A stretch of DNA of 64,000 nucleotides from Bacillota bacterium. GTDB lineage: Bacteria; Bacillota; Clostridia; Lachnospirales; Lachnospiraceae. The stretch is taken from positions 235,246 to 299,245 of the forward strand of contig JAEWJZ010000030.1 in assembly GCA_023386315.1 (NCBI GenBank), given 5' to 3'. The position numbers and the translations under genes were made by a program. Positions within the stretch are counted from its first letter, which is position 1, and every line of letters begins with the position of its first letter. Below the pieces are notes generated by a model that worked only from the letters and a program-made list of their open reading frames with translations, made no database searches and was not told the origin of the DNA. Below are positions 34,627-42,137 of the stretch, piece after piece.

Positions 34627-36369
34627 ATGTGGAAAAGGCTGAGGGAACATTTCCTTATGTTAAATAAGAGCAGAAAGGAATTGAAGCAGGAAGGAATTAA
34701 GATCTGCGTGAGTTATTTCCTGCTGGGTTTGTTCTGGATATTTTGTTCTGACAGATTGGTTCCAGCCATTGTCAGCAATTCCCGGGAAACCATGTTTTTA
34801 AGCATGATGAAGGGAATCCTGTTTGTATTCTGTACTTCCGTATTTTTATACTATGTGATATTAAGACTGTTAAACAAAGCCGGCTTCGCTGAAGAAGAAC
34901 TGTGCAGAAGTTATGAAGAACTGAAGATGCAGTATGAGAAGATCGGTCTTTATGATCAGAAGCTTATGGAGAGTGAAGAAAAATATCGGACAATCATCGC
35001 CCATATGCAGCTTGGAATGGCACTGTTTGAGGGAGAGAGTGAAACCGATATCAGGCACTATAAACTGATAGATGTAAATCCATGTTATGAGGAACTGGCC
35101 TGTGACCGGGAAGAATCTGTTCTGGGGAGATTTTTCTGTGATATTCATGATACTCTGGAACCTGATATATGGGAACTTCTTTTAAAGACTGCGAAAACCG
35201 GTGAGCCTGCCCGCTACGAGCGGTTCCAGCACAGGACAGGCATTTACTATGAGGTGATTGTATTTTGTCCGGGGAAATGCCAGCTGGCTTTGATTATCAA
35301 TAACATAACAGAGCGCAGGCAGGCCCAGGAGAGGCTGAATTATTTAAGCTACCATGATCCTCTCACCGGTCTGTATAACCGGAGATATTTTGAAGATCAG
35401 CTAAGGCTTTTAAACCAGGATTATCACTATCCGCTGGTGATCACCATGGCGGATATTAATGGTCTGAAGCTGATCAATGATTCCTTTGGCCACACAGCAG
35501 GTGATGAGTACATACGTAAAGCAGCAGTGGTTCTTATGAACAATACCCGCAGCCAGGATATCATATGCCGGCTGGGTGGAGATGAATTTGTTATTTTTTC
35601 ACCGAATACAGATGAGAAAGAGATTAAAAAGATGATTTCATCCATGAGTGACATGGCAAAGGTTCAGTCTGTGAATAAAATCATGCTTTCAATCTCTTTT
35701 GGATACAGCATAAAGAGCAGCAGCGACGATTCCATTACAGAGGTTTTAAAGAAAGCCGAAGATTTTATGTACAGGAAAAAACTGATGGAAAGTCCAAGTA
35801 TGAGAGGGAAAACCATTTATACCATTATGGCAGCACTTCATGAAAAGAATTTCAGGGAGGAACAGCATTCCCAGCGTGTATCAGAACTGTGTGAAAAGAT
35901 GGGAGTAGCCCTTGAACTTCAGGAGGATGACATTAAGGAATTAAAGACAGTGGGACTTCTTCACGATATCGGCAAGGTGGCGATTGAGGAAGGCATCCTT
36001 AATAAGAACGGAAAGCTTGACGTTGATGAATGGGGAGAAATTAAAAAGCATCCCGAAATCGGATACCGGATCTTAAGCACAGTGAATGAGCTGTCAGAAA
36101 TGGCGGATTACGTGCTTGCCCACCATGAACGCTGGGATGGAAGCGGATATCCCAAAGGGCTGAAGGGGAAGGAGATTCCCATACAGTCCAGAATTATCGC
36201 CATAGCAGACGCCTATGATGCAATGATCAGTGAACGAAGTTATCGCCATGCGCTGTCAAAAGAGATTGCGGTCAGTGAGCTGCGCAAGGGAGCAGGAACC
36301 CAGTTTTGCAAGGAGTATGTATCGATATTTATCGATAAGGTAATTAATAATTCCGGGACGGGTGCCTGA
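34627..36369 (+). CDS. Membrane GGDEF and HD-GYP domain protein (cyclic-di-GMP type signalling)
   Basis: 580 residues. Two N-terminal membrane helices (about 25-45 and 58-80) are followed by a PAS-like domain (SEEKYRTIIAHMQLG...NNITERRQAQE) and a GGDEF diguanylate cyclase with DPLTGLYNRRYF and an intact LGGDEF. The C-terminal HD-GYP phosphodiesterase has LLHDIGKVAIEEGIL, AHHERWDGSGYPKGLKGKEI and IIAIADAYDAM. Both synthesis and degradation motifs look intact, so the net activity cannot be called. It is monocistronic, with its own terminator. Confidence 0.94.
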   Translation: MWKRLREHFLMLNKSRKELKQEGIKICVSYFLLGLFWIFCSDRLVPAIVSNSRETMFLSMMKGILFVFCTSVFLYYVILRLLNKAGFAEEELCRSYEELKMQYEKIGLYDQKLMESEEKYRTIIAHMQLGMALFEGESETDIRHYKLIDVNPCYEELACDREESVLGRFFCDIHDTLEPDIWELLLKTAKTGEPARYERFQHRTGIYYEVIVFCPGKCQLALIINNITERRQAQERLNYLSYHDPLTGLYNRRYFEDQLRLLNQDYHYPLVITMADINGLKLINDSFGHTAGDEYIRKAAVVLMNNTRSQDIICRLGGDEFVIFSPNTDEKEIKKMISSMSDMAKVQSVNKIMLSISFGYSIKSSSDDSITEVLKKAEDFMYRKKLMESPSMRGKTIYTIMAALHEKNFREEQHSQRVSELCEKMGVALELQEDDIKELKTVGLLHDIGKVAIEEGILNKNGKLDVDEWGEIKKHPEIGYRILSTVNELSEMADYVLAHHERWDGSGYPKGLKGKEIPIQSRIIAIADAYDAMISERSYRHALSKEIAVSELRKGAGTQFCKEYVSIFIDKVINNSGTGA

Positions 36370-36381
36370 ATTGTTAAGATG

Positions 36382-36447
36382 AAAACAGAGATGACCGGTA
36401 TGCCTCTTTTGGAGGTCATGCCGGTCATCTCTGTTTTCGTTTTTTAT
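36382..36447 (+). terminator. Strong intrinsic terminator after the GGDEF/HD-GYP gene
   Basis: A long stem pairs AACAGAGATGACCGG with CCGGTCATCTCTGTT around an inner CCTC/GAGG, followed by TTTTCGTTTTTTATT. It insulates the LytTR regulator from upstream transcription. Confidence 0.92.
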
Positions 36448-36704
36448 TAGAATTCTGTAAAATTCCGATTATAAATTGACAAAAAAATATCATTTAAATA
36501 TAATAAGTGTAACTTAGAAAAAAATAAATGTGTCAATTTTGGAACTCAACGTGTATAATTTTGGCACTTGGGTTGAAAGTTGTCGAAAATAGTTATATGC
36601 TGAGACCGTTAACAAACAAAATTGGCAAGCTGTTAATATTTGATAAGGAAGCAAATCTGTAGAAAACTGATTTCGGAGATTGCTGGATAATAGGAGGAGA
36701 GGCC
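36448..36704 (+). promoter_or_regulatory. Leader and promoter region of the LytTR regulator
   Basis: No gene is seen. A near-consensus sigma-A promoter lies at 36476-36504: TTGACA (36476-36481), 17-bp spacer, TATAAT (36499-36504). A second TATAAT lies at 36554-36559 without a good -35. The 200-nt leader contains two GTTAA words 24 bp apart (36608 and 36632), not the 21-bp spacing of the elements further downstream. Confidence 0.7.
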
Positions 36705-37427
36705 ATGTTGAAAATTGGAGTATGTGATGATGACCATCTGCTGCTGTTGGAAGCAGAAACGCGTTTGCGCAGGATTGGGAATGAAAAAGAAATGGATCTG
36801 GATGTGGAGACTTTCTGTGATGGTGATGAAATTGTCAGAGCTGTTTATTTAGGAAAGCGTTATGACATCATTTATATGGATATCGAGATGAAACGCATGA
36901 ATGGACTGATGGCTGCAGAACGGATCCGCGAATTTGACCGCATGGTACAAATTGTATTTATGACATCTCACCAGAGATATATCAATCAGGCCTTTCGTTC
37001 GGCGCCCATAGGATACCTTGTAAAACCAGTCAGGGATCCTGAATTCAATAATAATTTCAGTCACATTATGAATCTGATCGAAACAAAAGACTTATATTAC
37101 CACTTTAAATATGGCAGAACCGAGTGCCAGGTATATTTAAAGAAAGTGCTGTATTTTGAAAGCAAGCTCCGTCTGACTGAGATTGCATGTGAAGAAGGCC
37201 GTCACAGATTATACAAAAGTCTGGAAGAGATTGAAAACGAATTAAAAGACCGTAAATTTCGTTTTATCAGAATACACCAATCCTATCTGGTCAGCTTCAG
37301 CCAGATTGCCAGGTTTTCCAATGATGTCGTGGAATTGATGGATGGAACCTGCCTCCCGGTCAGCCGCAGCAGGCGCAAGGAAGTGGAGGAGATCATGTTT
37401 GAAACGATGGGGTGGTGTCAGATTTAA
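36705..37427 (+). CDS. LytTR-family response regulator
   Basis: 240 residues. The REC domain (1-125) has the acidic pocket CDDD at 7-10, phospho-acceptor Asp59 in IIYMDIEMKRMNG, the Thr/Ser in FMTSHQ and Lys107 in YLVKPV. The LytTR DNA-binding domain (about 135-235) has KKVLYFESKLRLTEI, FRFIRIHQSYLVSF and LPVSRSRRKEVEE. Such AgrA/VirR-like regulators bind two ~9-bp direct repeats spaced about one or two helical turns. A candidate pair occurs upstream of both first genes of the injection-system locus. No histidine kinase is adjacent. GGAGGAGAGGCC precedes the ATG. Confidence 0.93.
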   Translation: MLKIGVCDDDHLLLLEAETRLRRIGNEKEMDLDVETFCDGDEIVRAVYLGKRYDIIYMDIEMKRMNGLMAAERIREFDRMVQIVFMTSHQRYINQAFRSAPIGYLVKPVRDPEFNNNFSHIMNLIETKDLYYHFKYGRTECQVYLKKVLYFESKLRLTEIACEEGRHRLYKSLEEIENELKDRKFRFIRIHQSYLVSFSQIARFSNDVVELMDGTCLPVSRSRRKEVEEIMFETMGWCQI

Positions 37428-37440
37428 AATCACCAGGTAA

Positions 37441-38184
37441 ATGGGGAATAAGATGACAAAAAGATTAAACTATTACGTTATTATGATGCTGATGGGGGGA
37501 ATTGTCTGGCTGGAAGGAAGCATCCGGTTTATAAGCCGCATATTTACGGATATTATTATATTGCTGCCGCCGCTTCCTGTTGCTGTTCACTATTTAATCC
37601 GGTCTTTTTTGGAGATAGCTGTTATATATGGAGAAGTGCTTCTCCTGTTAATCATTTTATCAGACTGGAGATCCAAAAGAGACGGTCAGTGGCAGGGATA
37701 TAAAAAGATCCTGCATTTGTACCTTTTTATTGGAGTCATTCTGGAAAAAATAATAATATACATCTTTCATAACCTGATTTCATTCTTTATTGAATCATAT
37801 CCCATAGCTGTCACAATATATATGGCAATTAAAATAGTTACCGTATTTTTTATGGTAATTATTGTGATGAGAATGTCTCTGAAAAACAAAAGCCAGGCTT
37901 TATGCATTGATAAAACCAGTTTAAAGCAATTTATTGCAGGAGCAGTCATAACGATTGGTTTCGCTGTTTTATGCTCTTTTAAAGAGTGGCAGGATTATCA
38001 GATTTTTATGTCGGATTTGGATGCCTATGGATTTTTCAGGCAGATGACTGCACCGACACCTGTATATACTATTTTTAACCAGTGGATGGTTCCTTATATG
38101 GTGAGGATCTGCGCCGTAATGTTGTTTATGGGGGAGGGAAAGCAGGAAGGGTCCTCGTGCAGTGTAAATTTTAATATTTCATAA
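37441..38184 (+). CDS. Polytopic membrane protein of unknown function, partner of LytTR regulator
   Basis: 247 residues with about six hydrophobic segments (near 12-30, 35-55, 58-75, 88-112, 122-145, 165-180 and a C-terminal one near 205-230). I recognise no catalytic motif; it lacks the His-box and ATPase motifs of a sensor kinase. It starts 13 bp after the LytTR gene, so the two are co-transcribed. In streptococci, LytTR regulators are paired with membrane inhibitors; a comparable role here is only an analogy. The start could be the ATG at 37441 or the one at 37453 (MTKRLNYY). Confidence 0.6.
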   Translation: MGNKMTKRLNYYVIMMLMGGIVWLEGSIRFISRIFTDIIILLPPLPVAVHYLIRSFLEIAVIYGEVLLLLIILSDWRSKRDGQWQGYKKILHLYLFIGVILEKIIIYIFHNLISFFIESYPIAVTIYMAIKIVTVFFMVIIVMRMSLKNKSQALCIDKTSLKQFIAGAVITIGFAVLCSFKEWQDYQIFMSDLDAYGFFRQMTAPTPVYTIFNQWMVPYMVRICAVMLFMGEGKQEGSSCSVNFNIS

Positions 38185-38202
38185 TAGTGATTATCTTGGA
38201 AG

Positions 38203-38230
38203 AGCAGTTAACAGCTGCTTTTCTTTTTTT
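38203..38230 (+). terminator. Intrinsic terminator after the LytTR/membrane-protein pair
   Basis: AGCAG (38203-38207) pairs with CTGCT (38215-38219) and runs into a T-rich stretch TTTTCTTTTTTTT. It separates the regulator transcript from the injection-system promoter that begins about 10 bp later. Confidence 0.7.
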
Positions 38231-38305
38231 TACCAAAAATTACATGTAGGCTGCTAAATATTACATGATGCGAAAAAATGTCAAAATTTGTATTATAATG
38301 TAACT
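38231..38305 (+). promoter_or_regulatory. Promoter module 1: ATTACATG direct repeats (21-bp period) plus TATAAT
   Basis: ATTACATG occurs at 38239-38246 and 38260-38267, 21 bp apart, and TATAAT is at 38294-38299. The second repeat starts 34 bp before the -10 and sits just upstream of where the -35 should be; the -35 itself (near 38271) is poor. That is the layout expected for an activator site. The same module with the same spacings recurs at 39917-39991. LytTR proteins bind direct repeats with about this period, and a LytTR gene lies 0.8 kb upstream. Confidence 0.75.
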
Positions 38306-38369
38306 GATTTAATTAAGTGGATGACTTTGGAATTCTTATCAGTTTAAAACTAACAGGAGGATAGTGAGG

Positions 38370-39860
38370 ATGATTAAAAAAAGAAAATTCGCTTTGGTAA
38401 TTGCGGCGGCATTACTGTTGACCACGGCAGTTTCTGCCTGTTCCGGGCCGGAGAAGTCTGAAGTGGAGGAAGGAAAGAAAGTTATTTCAGAAATTCAGCC
38501 GGAATTGTCTAAGCGAAAAGAGACTATAAAAACGTCCCAGACAACAGTCCGGGCTGGATTCGATTCGCCGGAGAACGCAGTGATAGCTTATTTAGAAGGG
38601 CTTAGGGATGGGGATTTTAATCGTATGAGAGATACTTTTGCAGAAAATATTAATACAGATGATATCAGGCGGCAGTATTCAATCCTCTGTGGGTTTAATT
38701 TGGATGGAGAAGATCCTGTCAGTATCAAGAATCACGAAGATGCAAAGCAATTTGTAGAAAAGATAGAGAACCATATTAAGGCTGTGGATTTTGCTTCAAT
38801 GAAGCTGATGGGATTTATTACGGAGGATGATCTGATTGACCCAAATGCCAGACAAAGTTATGAGGAGTATCTGGTAAAGGCTGCACAAGATAATTTTGGT
38901 GAAAAAATTGTATACTCTGTAGCTGTTATTGAATTAGAGGGGAACAAATATTGTCTTTTTTTTGAAGTAATAAAAAAAGATGGAAGATGGCTCAATCTTC
39001 ATTTAGGTGGATATCTAACTCAAATGGATGGTTTAGAATGGTATACCGTGGGGACCGTACCGTTGGAAGCAGCGGATGATGAGAAAATCAGACAGTTTAT
39101 ACCAGATTTTACAAAAAATCTACTTAAACAAGAAGATAATACAGGAATACTAGCACCAGTCAGAATTGAAGCAGAAGGTTTTGATTCCCCTCAATTGGCT
39201 GTAAAAGCATATTTGGATAATCTTGCAGGAGGCGATCCGAACAAGGCGTTAAAAACGTTTGCATTAGAAAGTTATGTGGACCATTATAATTTTCAATATG
39301 CTTTAGAGAGTAGTGGAGGGTATGAAACCGAACAGTTATTTGCACTTCCTGCAGTAAATAATTTTATAAGAGATATCAATATTGAAAAAAGGAAAACAGA
39401 GATTGAACAGAATCTTATAACTCAATACATGGTTTTGGCCCTTTACAAGGGAATGGAAAACAGGCAAAAACTTGTTGAGGGACATGAGGATTTATCTGTA
39501 AAAATAACCAGATTGTCAAACAATGTGGATTTAAGCTCCATGAAAATTCTGGGGTATATTATTCCGGAGCAATTGCCGGAGTACAACGAATTAAGCGGTT
39601 ATCCGAACATGAAATCAAAACAGTCAGAACGTTACGGTGCTGAAGACATTGGGAACACGCTGATTGTGTTTGAACTTGAAGGTACACGATATTGCTTCTG
39701 CGCAGAGACAATCCAATATGGGGACAAATGGTTTGTCAGACAGCCGGGTGGTCTCCTGTCTTCATTATTTCATATCGACATAAAATTTGAGGGAATGATT
39801 CCTGCTGAGGGTCTGGATAACCTGGATATTGATAATCTGATTTTGCCTTTTAACGAATGA
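38370..39860 (+). CDS. Predicted lipoprotein with duplicated domain, injection-locus associated
   Basis: About 496 residues. The N-terminus has a signal peptide (MIKKRKFALVIAAALLL) ending in a lipobox-like TTAVSAC, with Cys as residue 24. Two related halves follow: the first begins GFDSPENAVIAYLEGLRDGD, the second GFDSPQLAVKAYLDNLAGGD. Both continue into a segment ending with 'VIELEGNKYCLFFE...' and 'VFELEGTRYCFCAE...'. I do not recognise the domain; the 'AV.AYL..L..GD' start recalls NTF2-like or DUF4878-type lipoprotein folds. The start is ATG 38370 with AGGAGG 9 nt upstream; GTG at 38364 is less likely. It shares the promoter module of the next gene. Confidence 0.75.
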   Translation: MIKKRKFALVIAAALLLTTAVSACSGPEKSEVEEGKKVISEIQPELSKRKETIKTSQTTVRAGFDSPENAVIAYLEGLRDGDFNRMRDTFAENINTDDIRRQYSILCGFNLDGEDPVSIKNHEDAKQFVEKIENHIKAVDFASMKLMGFITEDDLIDPNARQSYEEYLVKAAQDNFGEKIVYSVAVIELEGNKYCLFFEVIKKDGRWLNLHLGGYLTQMDGLEWYTVGTVPLEAADDEKIRQFIPDFTKNLLKQEDNTGILAPVRIEAEGFDSPQLAVKAYLDNLAGGDPNKALKTFALESYVDHYNFQYALESSGGYETEQLFALPAVNNFIRDINIEKRKTEIEQNLITQYMVLALYKGMENRQKLVEGHEDLSVKITRLSNNVDLSSMKILGYIIPEQLPEYNELSGYPNMKSKQSERYGAEDIGNTLIVFELEGTRYCFCAETIQYGDKWFVRQPGGLLSSLFHIDIKFEGMIPAEGLDNLDIDNLILPFNE

Positions 39861-39916
39861 AAAGAAAATTTATGGTAATAAAAAGTATAAAATTATGTAA
39901 AAAAAGGACTATTTAT

Positions 39917-39991
39917 TACCAAAAATTACATGTAGCGTGCTAAAAATTACATGAACGGTTTTTTTGATGATTTTTGTATTATAATGTAACT
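39917..39991 (+). promoter_or_regulatory. Promoter module 2: second copy of the ATTACATG repeat promoter
   Basis: ATTACATG at 39925-39932 and 39946-39953 (21-bp period) and TATAAT at 39980-39985, again 34 bp from the start of the second repeat. Most bases are shared with module 1: TTACCAAAAATTACATGTAG at the left end and TTTGTATTATAATGTAACT at the right end. It drives the vWA gene and probably the operon behind it. Confidence 0.75.
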
Positions 39992-40018
39992 AACAAATTA
40001 ACAAAGGTGTGGGCGTAT

Positions 40019-42040
40019 ATGAAGAGATTAAATGCAGTAATGGCGGTTCTATTATGTTTTGCTTTTCTATCTGTTACGTTCCCTGTATCCGCAGAGGAAA
40101 TAGCCAGTAAAAAAAACGGGCTTGACGTAATGTTTGTCATGGATTACAGCGGTTCCATGAAAACCAATGATCCGGATCATACGGCAGTGGGGATGGTAAA
40201 GGCATTTGTGGATACTGTTCACAGTGCTGACATACGGATTGGTTTTGTGGCTTACAATGATCAGATTGTTACATCAGCAGCTCCGGCTTCGGTAAAGTCT
40301 CAGGAAGACCGGGACGCTTTAAAAAATCTGATGGATGCTTCCGGCTACTCCGGCAATACGGATATTGGATTGGGGTTAAGTTATGCTTTTGGTCTGTCAG
40401 GGCCGGAGAGCGGCCGAAAGCGCATGGTTGTTTTAATCTCAGACGGGGAATCGGATTTAAAAGGTTCCACAACTGGAAGAACATTAGAAACCTCCAATGC
40501 GGACTTGAAAAATTCCATTGAGGCATGTAAATCCCAGGGCGTTCCGGTCTATACAGTTGCTTTTGGAAAATATGACGGAAACAAAGAGATTTTAAAAGAT
40601 ATTGCAGGTCAGACAGGCGGACAGAATTATTCGGTAGAAAAACCAGAGACACTGATTGAAGTACTATATGGAATATTTAATTCCAATATGGCTTACAAAA
40701 TCCAGGAGATAACCAATGGTATTTATGCGGCAGGAAACCAGAGTATCCGGATAAAGCTGGACGATTCTTACTTAGATGAAATGGATGTTCTGATGATCTC
40801 ACCGCAGCAGATTGGTGACACTACCGTTCTTTATGGAGACCAGCAGATAAAACCGGTCAATTTATTCCATTATTCTGTTGCTAAAATATCAGATGTGAAT
40901 AAAGATATCAGAGAATTAACCGTTCAGACAGGAACCGTAGAAAATCAGGGGTTAAAAATCTATCTGGTTAGTTACAGAGATTTGATACCAATTATGGAAT
41001 TGGAATCGTCCACAGGCAGGAACCAGACGATGCCGTTTAAGATCTATTTTAAGGACGAAGCCGGGAAGGTGATATCAGATGAGAATTTTTATAAAGGCTT
41101 CACACCCAAAATTGAATTATATGCCGATGGACAATCGGAAGGCGGACGAAGCAGTATTAACACGGCTGTAAAAGATGGAGTAATTACAGGAGAGGTTACT
41201 CTTTCAAAATCAGGAACCTACTATATAGAAGGCCGTTTGGACGATGCTATGGAATCCTGTATATTTGACACCGCCAGGGTTTTAGTTGTAAATACTCCTC
41301 CGGCAGGCGCTCTTCCGGATCAAATCAAATACAATCCGTTAAGCGGAGAGAAAAAGTTCGTTCTGAATGATTATTTTACCGATTCGGATGGAGATGCCCT
41401 TACCTATACACTGGAACAAAATTCAAACAGTGCTGCTAAGGTAACAATTGAAGAAGGGGTTTTACATGTCAAACCGGTTAAATCCGGTCTCCAGAATGTC
41501 ATTTTTAAAATTTCTGACGGAGAAACTGCCATTTCCTATACGTATCTGATTTCGGTCATGCCTGTATGGCAGGCATATTGGTGGGTAATTTTAATCACAG
41601 TCCTGATACTTGGTGCGATTATATGGAGAATATTCCATAAACCAAAACCTGAGCTGGAAGTGATTACCGAGAAAAAAGCGCAGAACCGTTTTCAGGGAAA
41701 AATGGATGCTTACTTTATCGGACAGCCTGAGGGAGATGAGGAAATCCCGCCCCTTACCTTTCCCATGTATAAGATCAAAGATAACAGAGTCAGTCTTGGT
41801 GATCTGATGAAAGAATATCCGGAAGCTTCTGCCAACTTAGGACTTGATAATATCTTTCTGATAGCAGATGAGGACCGGCGTATGATTTTGTATCATTCCT
41901 CTAATTCTTCTATTATGATCGGCAGCTCCATTGTCTGCAAGAAGATCCAGTACAGTGTAAGCTTTGGTGACATCATATCCATAACAGCACCAGATAGAAT
42001 CTATGATCTGGAGGTTCATTATATATCAATGATTCAGTAA
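40019..42040 (+). CDS. Secreted-side vWA domain protein with transmembrane helix and cytoplasmic tail
   Basis: About 673 residues. A signal peptide (to about residue 24, PVSAEE) precedes a vWA domain with a complete MIDAS: DYSGSMKTN, the Thr in SGNTDIGLG and Asp in LISDGESD. Ig/cadherin-like segments follow (LNDYFTDSDGDALTYTL). One membrane helix lies near residues 518-540 (WQAYWWVILITVLILGAIIW), and a cytoplasmic region of ~130 residues ends in a compact beta-rich domain (FLIADEDRRMILYHSS... FGDIISITAP) that could be FHA-like. The start MKRLNAV is preferred over an upstream ATG inside the promoter. It heads the injection-system operon; a role in surface sensing or envelope anchoring is inferred. 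Confidence 0.82.
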   Translation: MKRLNAVMAVLLCFAFLSVTFPVSAEEIASKKNGLDVMFVMDYSGSMKTNDPDHTAVGMVKAFVDTVHSADIRIGFVAYNDQIVTSAAPASVKSQEDRDALKNLMDASGYSGNTDIGLGLSYAFGLSGPESGRKRMVVLISDGESDLKGSTTGRTLETSNADLKNSIEACKSQGVPVYTVAFGKYDGNKEILKDIAGQTGGQNYSVEKPETLIEVLYGIFNSNMAYKIQEITNGIYAAGNQSIRIKLDDSYLDEMDVLMISPQQIGDTTVLYGDQQIKPVNLFHYSVAKISDVNKDIRELTVQTGTVENQGLKIYLVSYRDLIPIMELESSTGRNQTMPFKIYFKDEAGKVISDENFYKGFTPKIELYADGQSEGGRSSINTAVKDGVITGEVTLSKSGTYYIEGRLDDAMESCIFDTARVLVVNTPPAGALPDQIKYNPLSGEKKFVLNDYFTDSDGDALTYTLEQNSNSAAKVTIEEGVLHVKPVKSGLQNVIFKISDGETAISYTYLISVMPVWQAYWWVILITVLILGAIIWRIFHKPKPELEVITEKKAQNRFQGKMDAYFIGQPEGDEEIPPLTFPMYKIKDNRVSLGDLMKEYPEASANLGLDNIFLIADEDRRMILYHSSNSSIMIGSSIVCKKIQYSVSFGDIISITAPDRIYDLEVHYISMIQ

Positions 42041-42137
42041 CAGTACTGAATCAGGATTAATCTAGTTGTTTACGCTTGCCATTCCTGTTTCAGGAAGAAA
42101 GCGAATGAATAAAAGTAAGAAAGAGAGAGAGAAGCTT

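Noticed and set aside
36608..36636. Two GTTAA words upstream of the LytTR gene as an autoregulatory LytTR site
   Set aside because: The spacing is 24 bp rather than 21 and the flanks do not match the ATTACATG modules.
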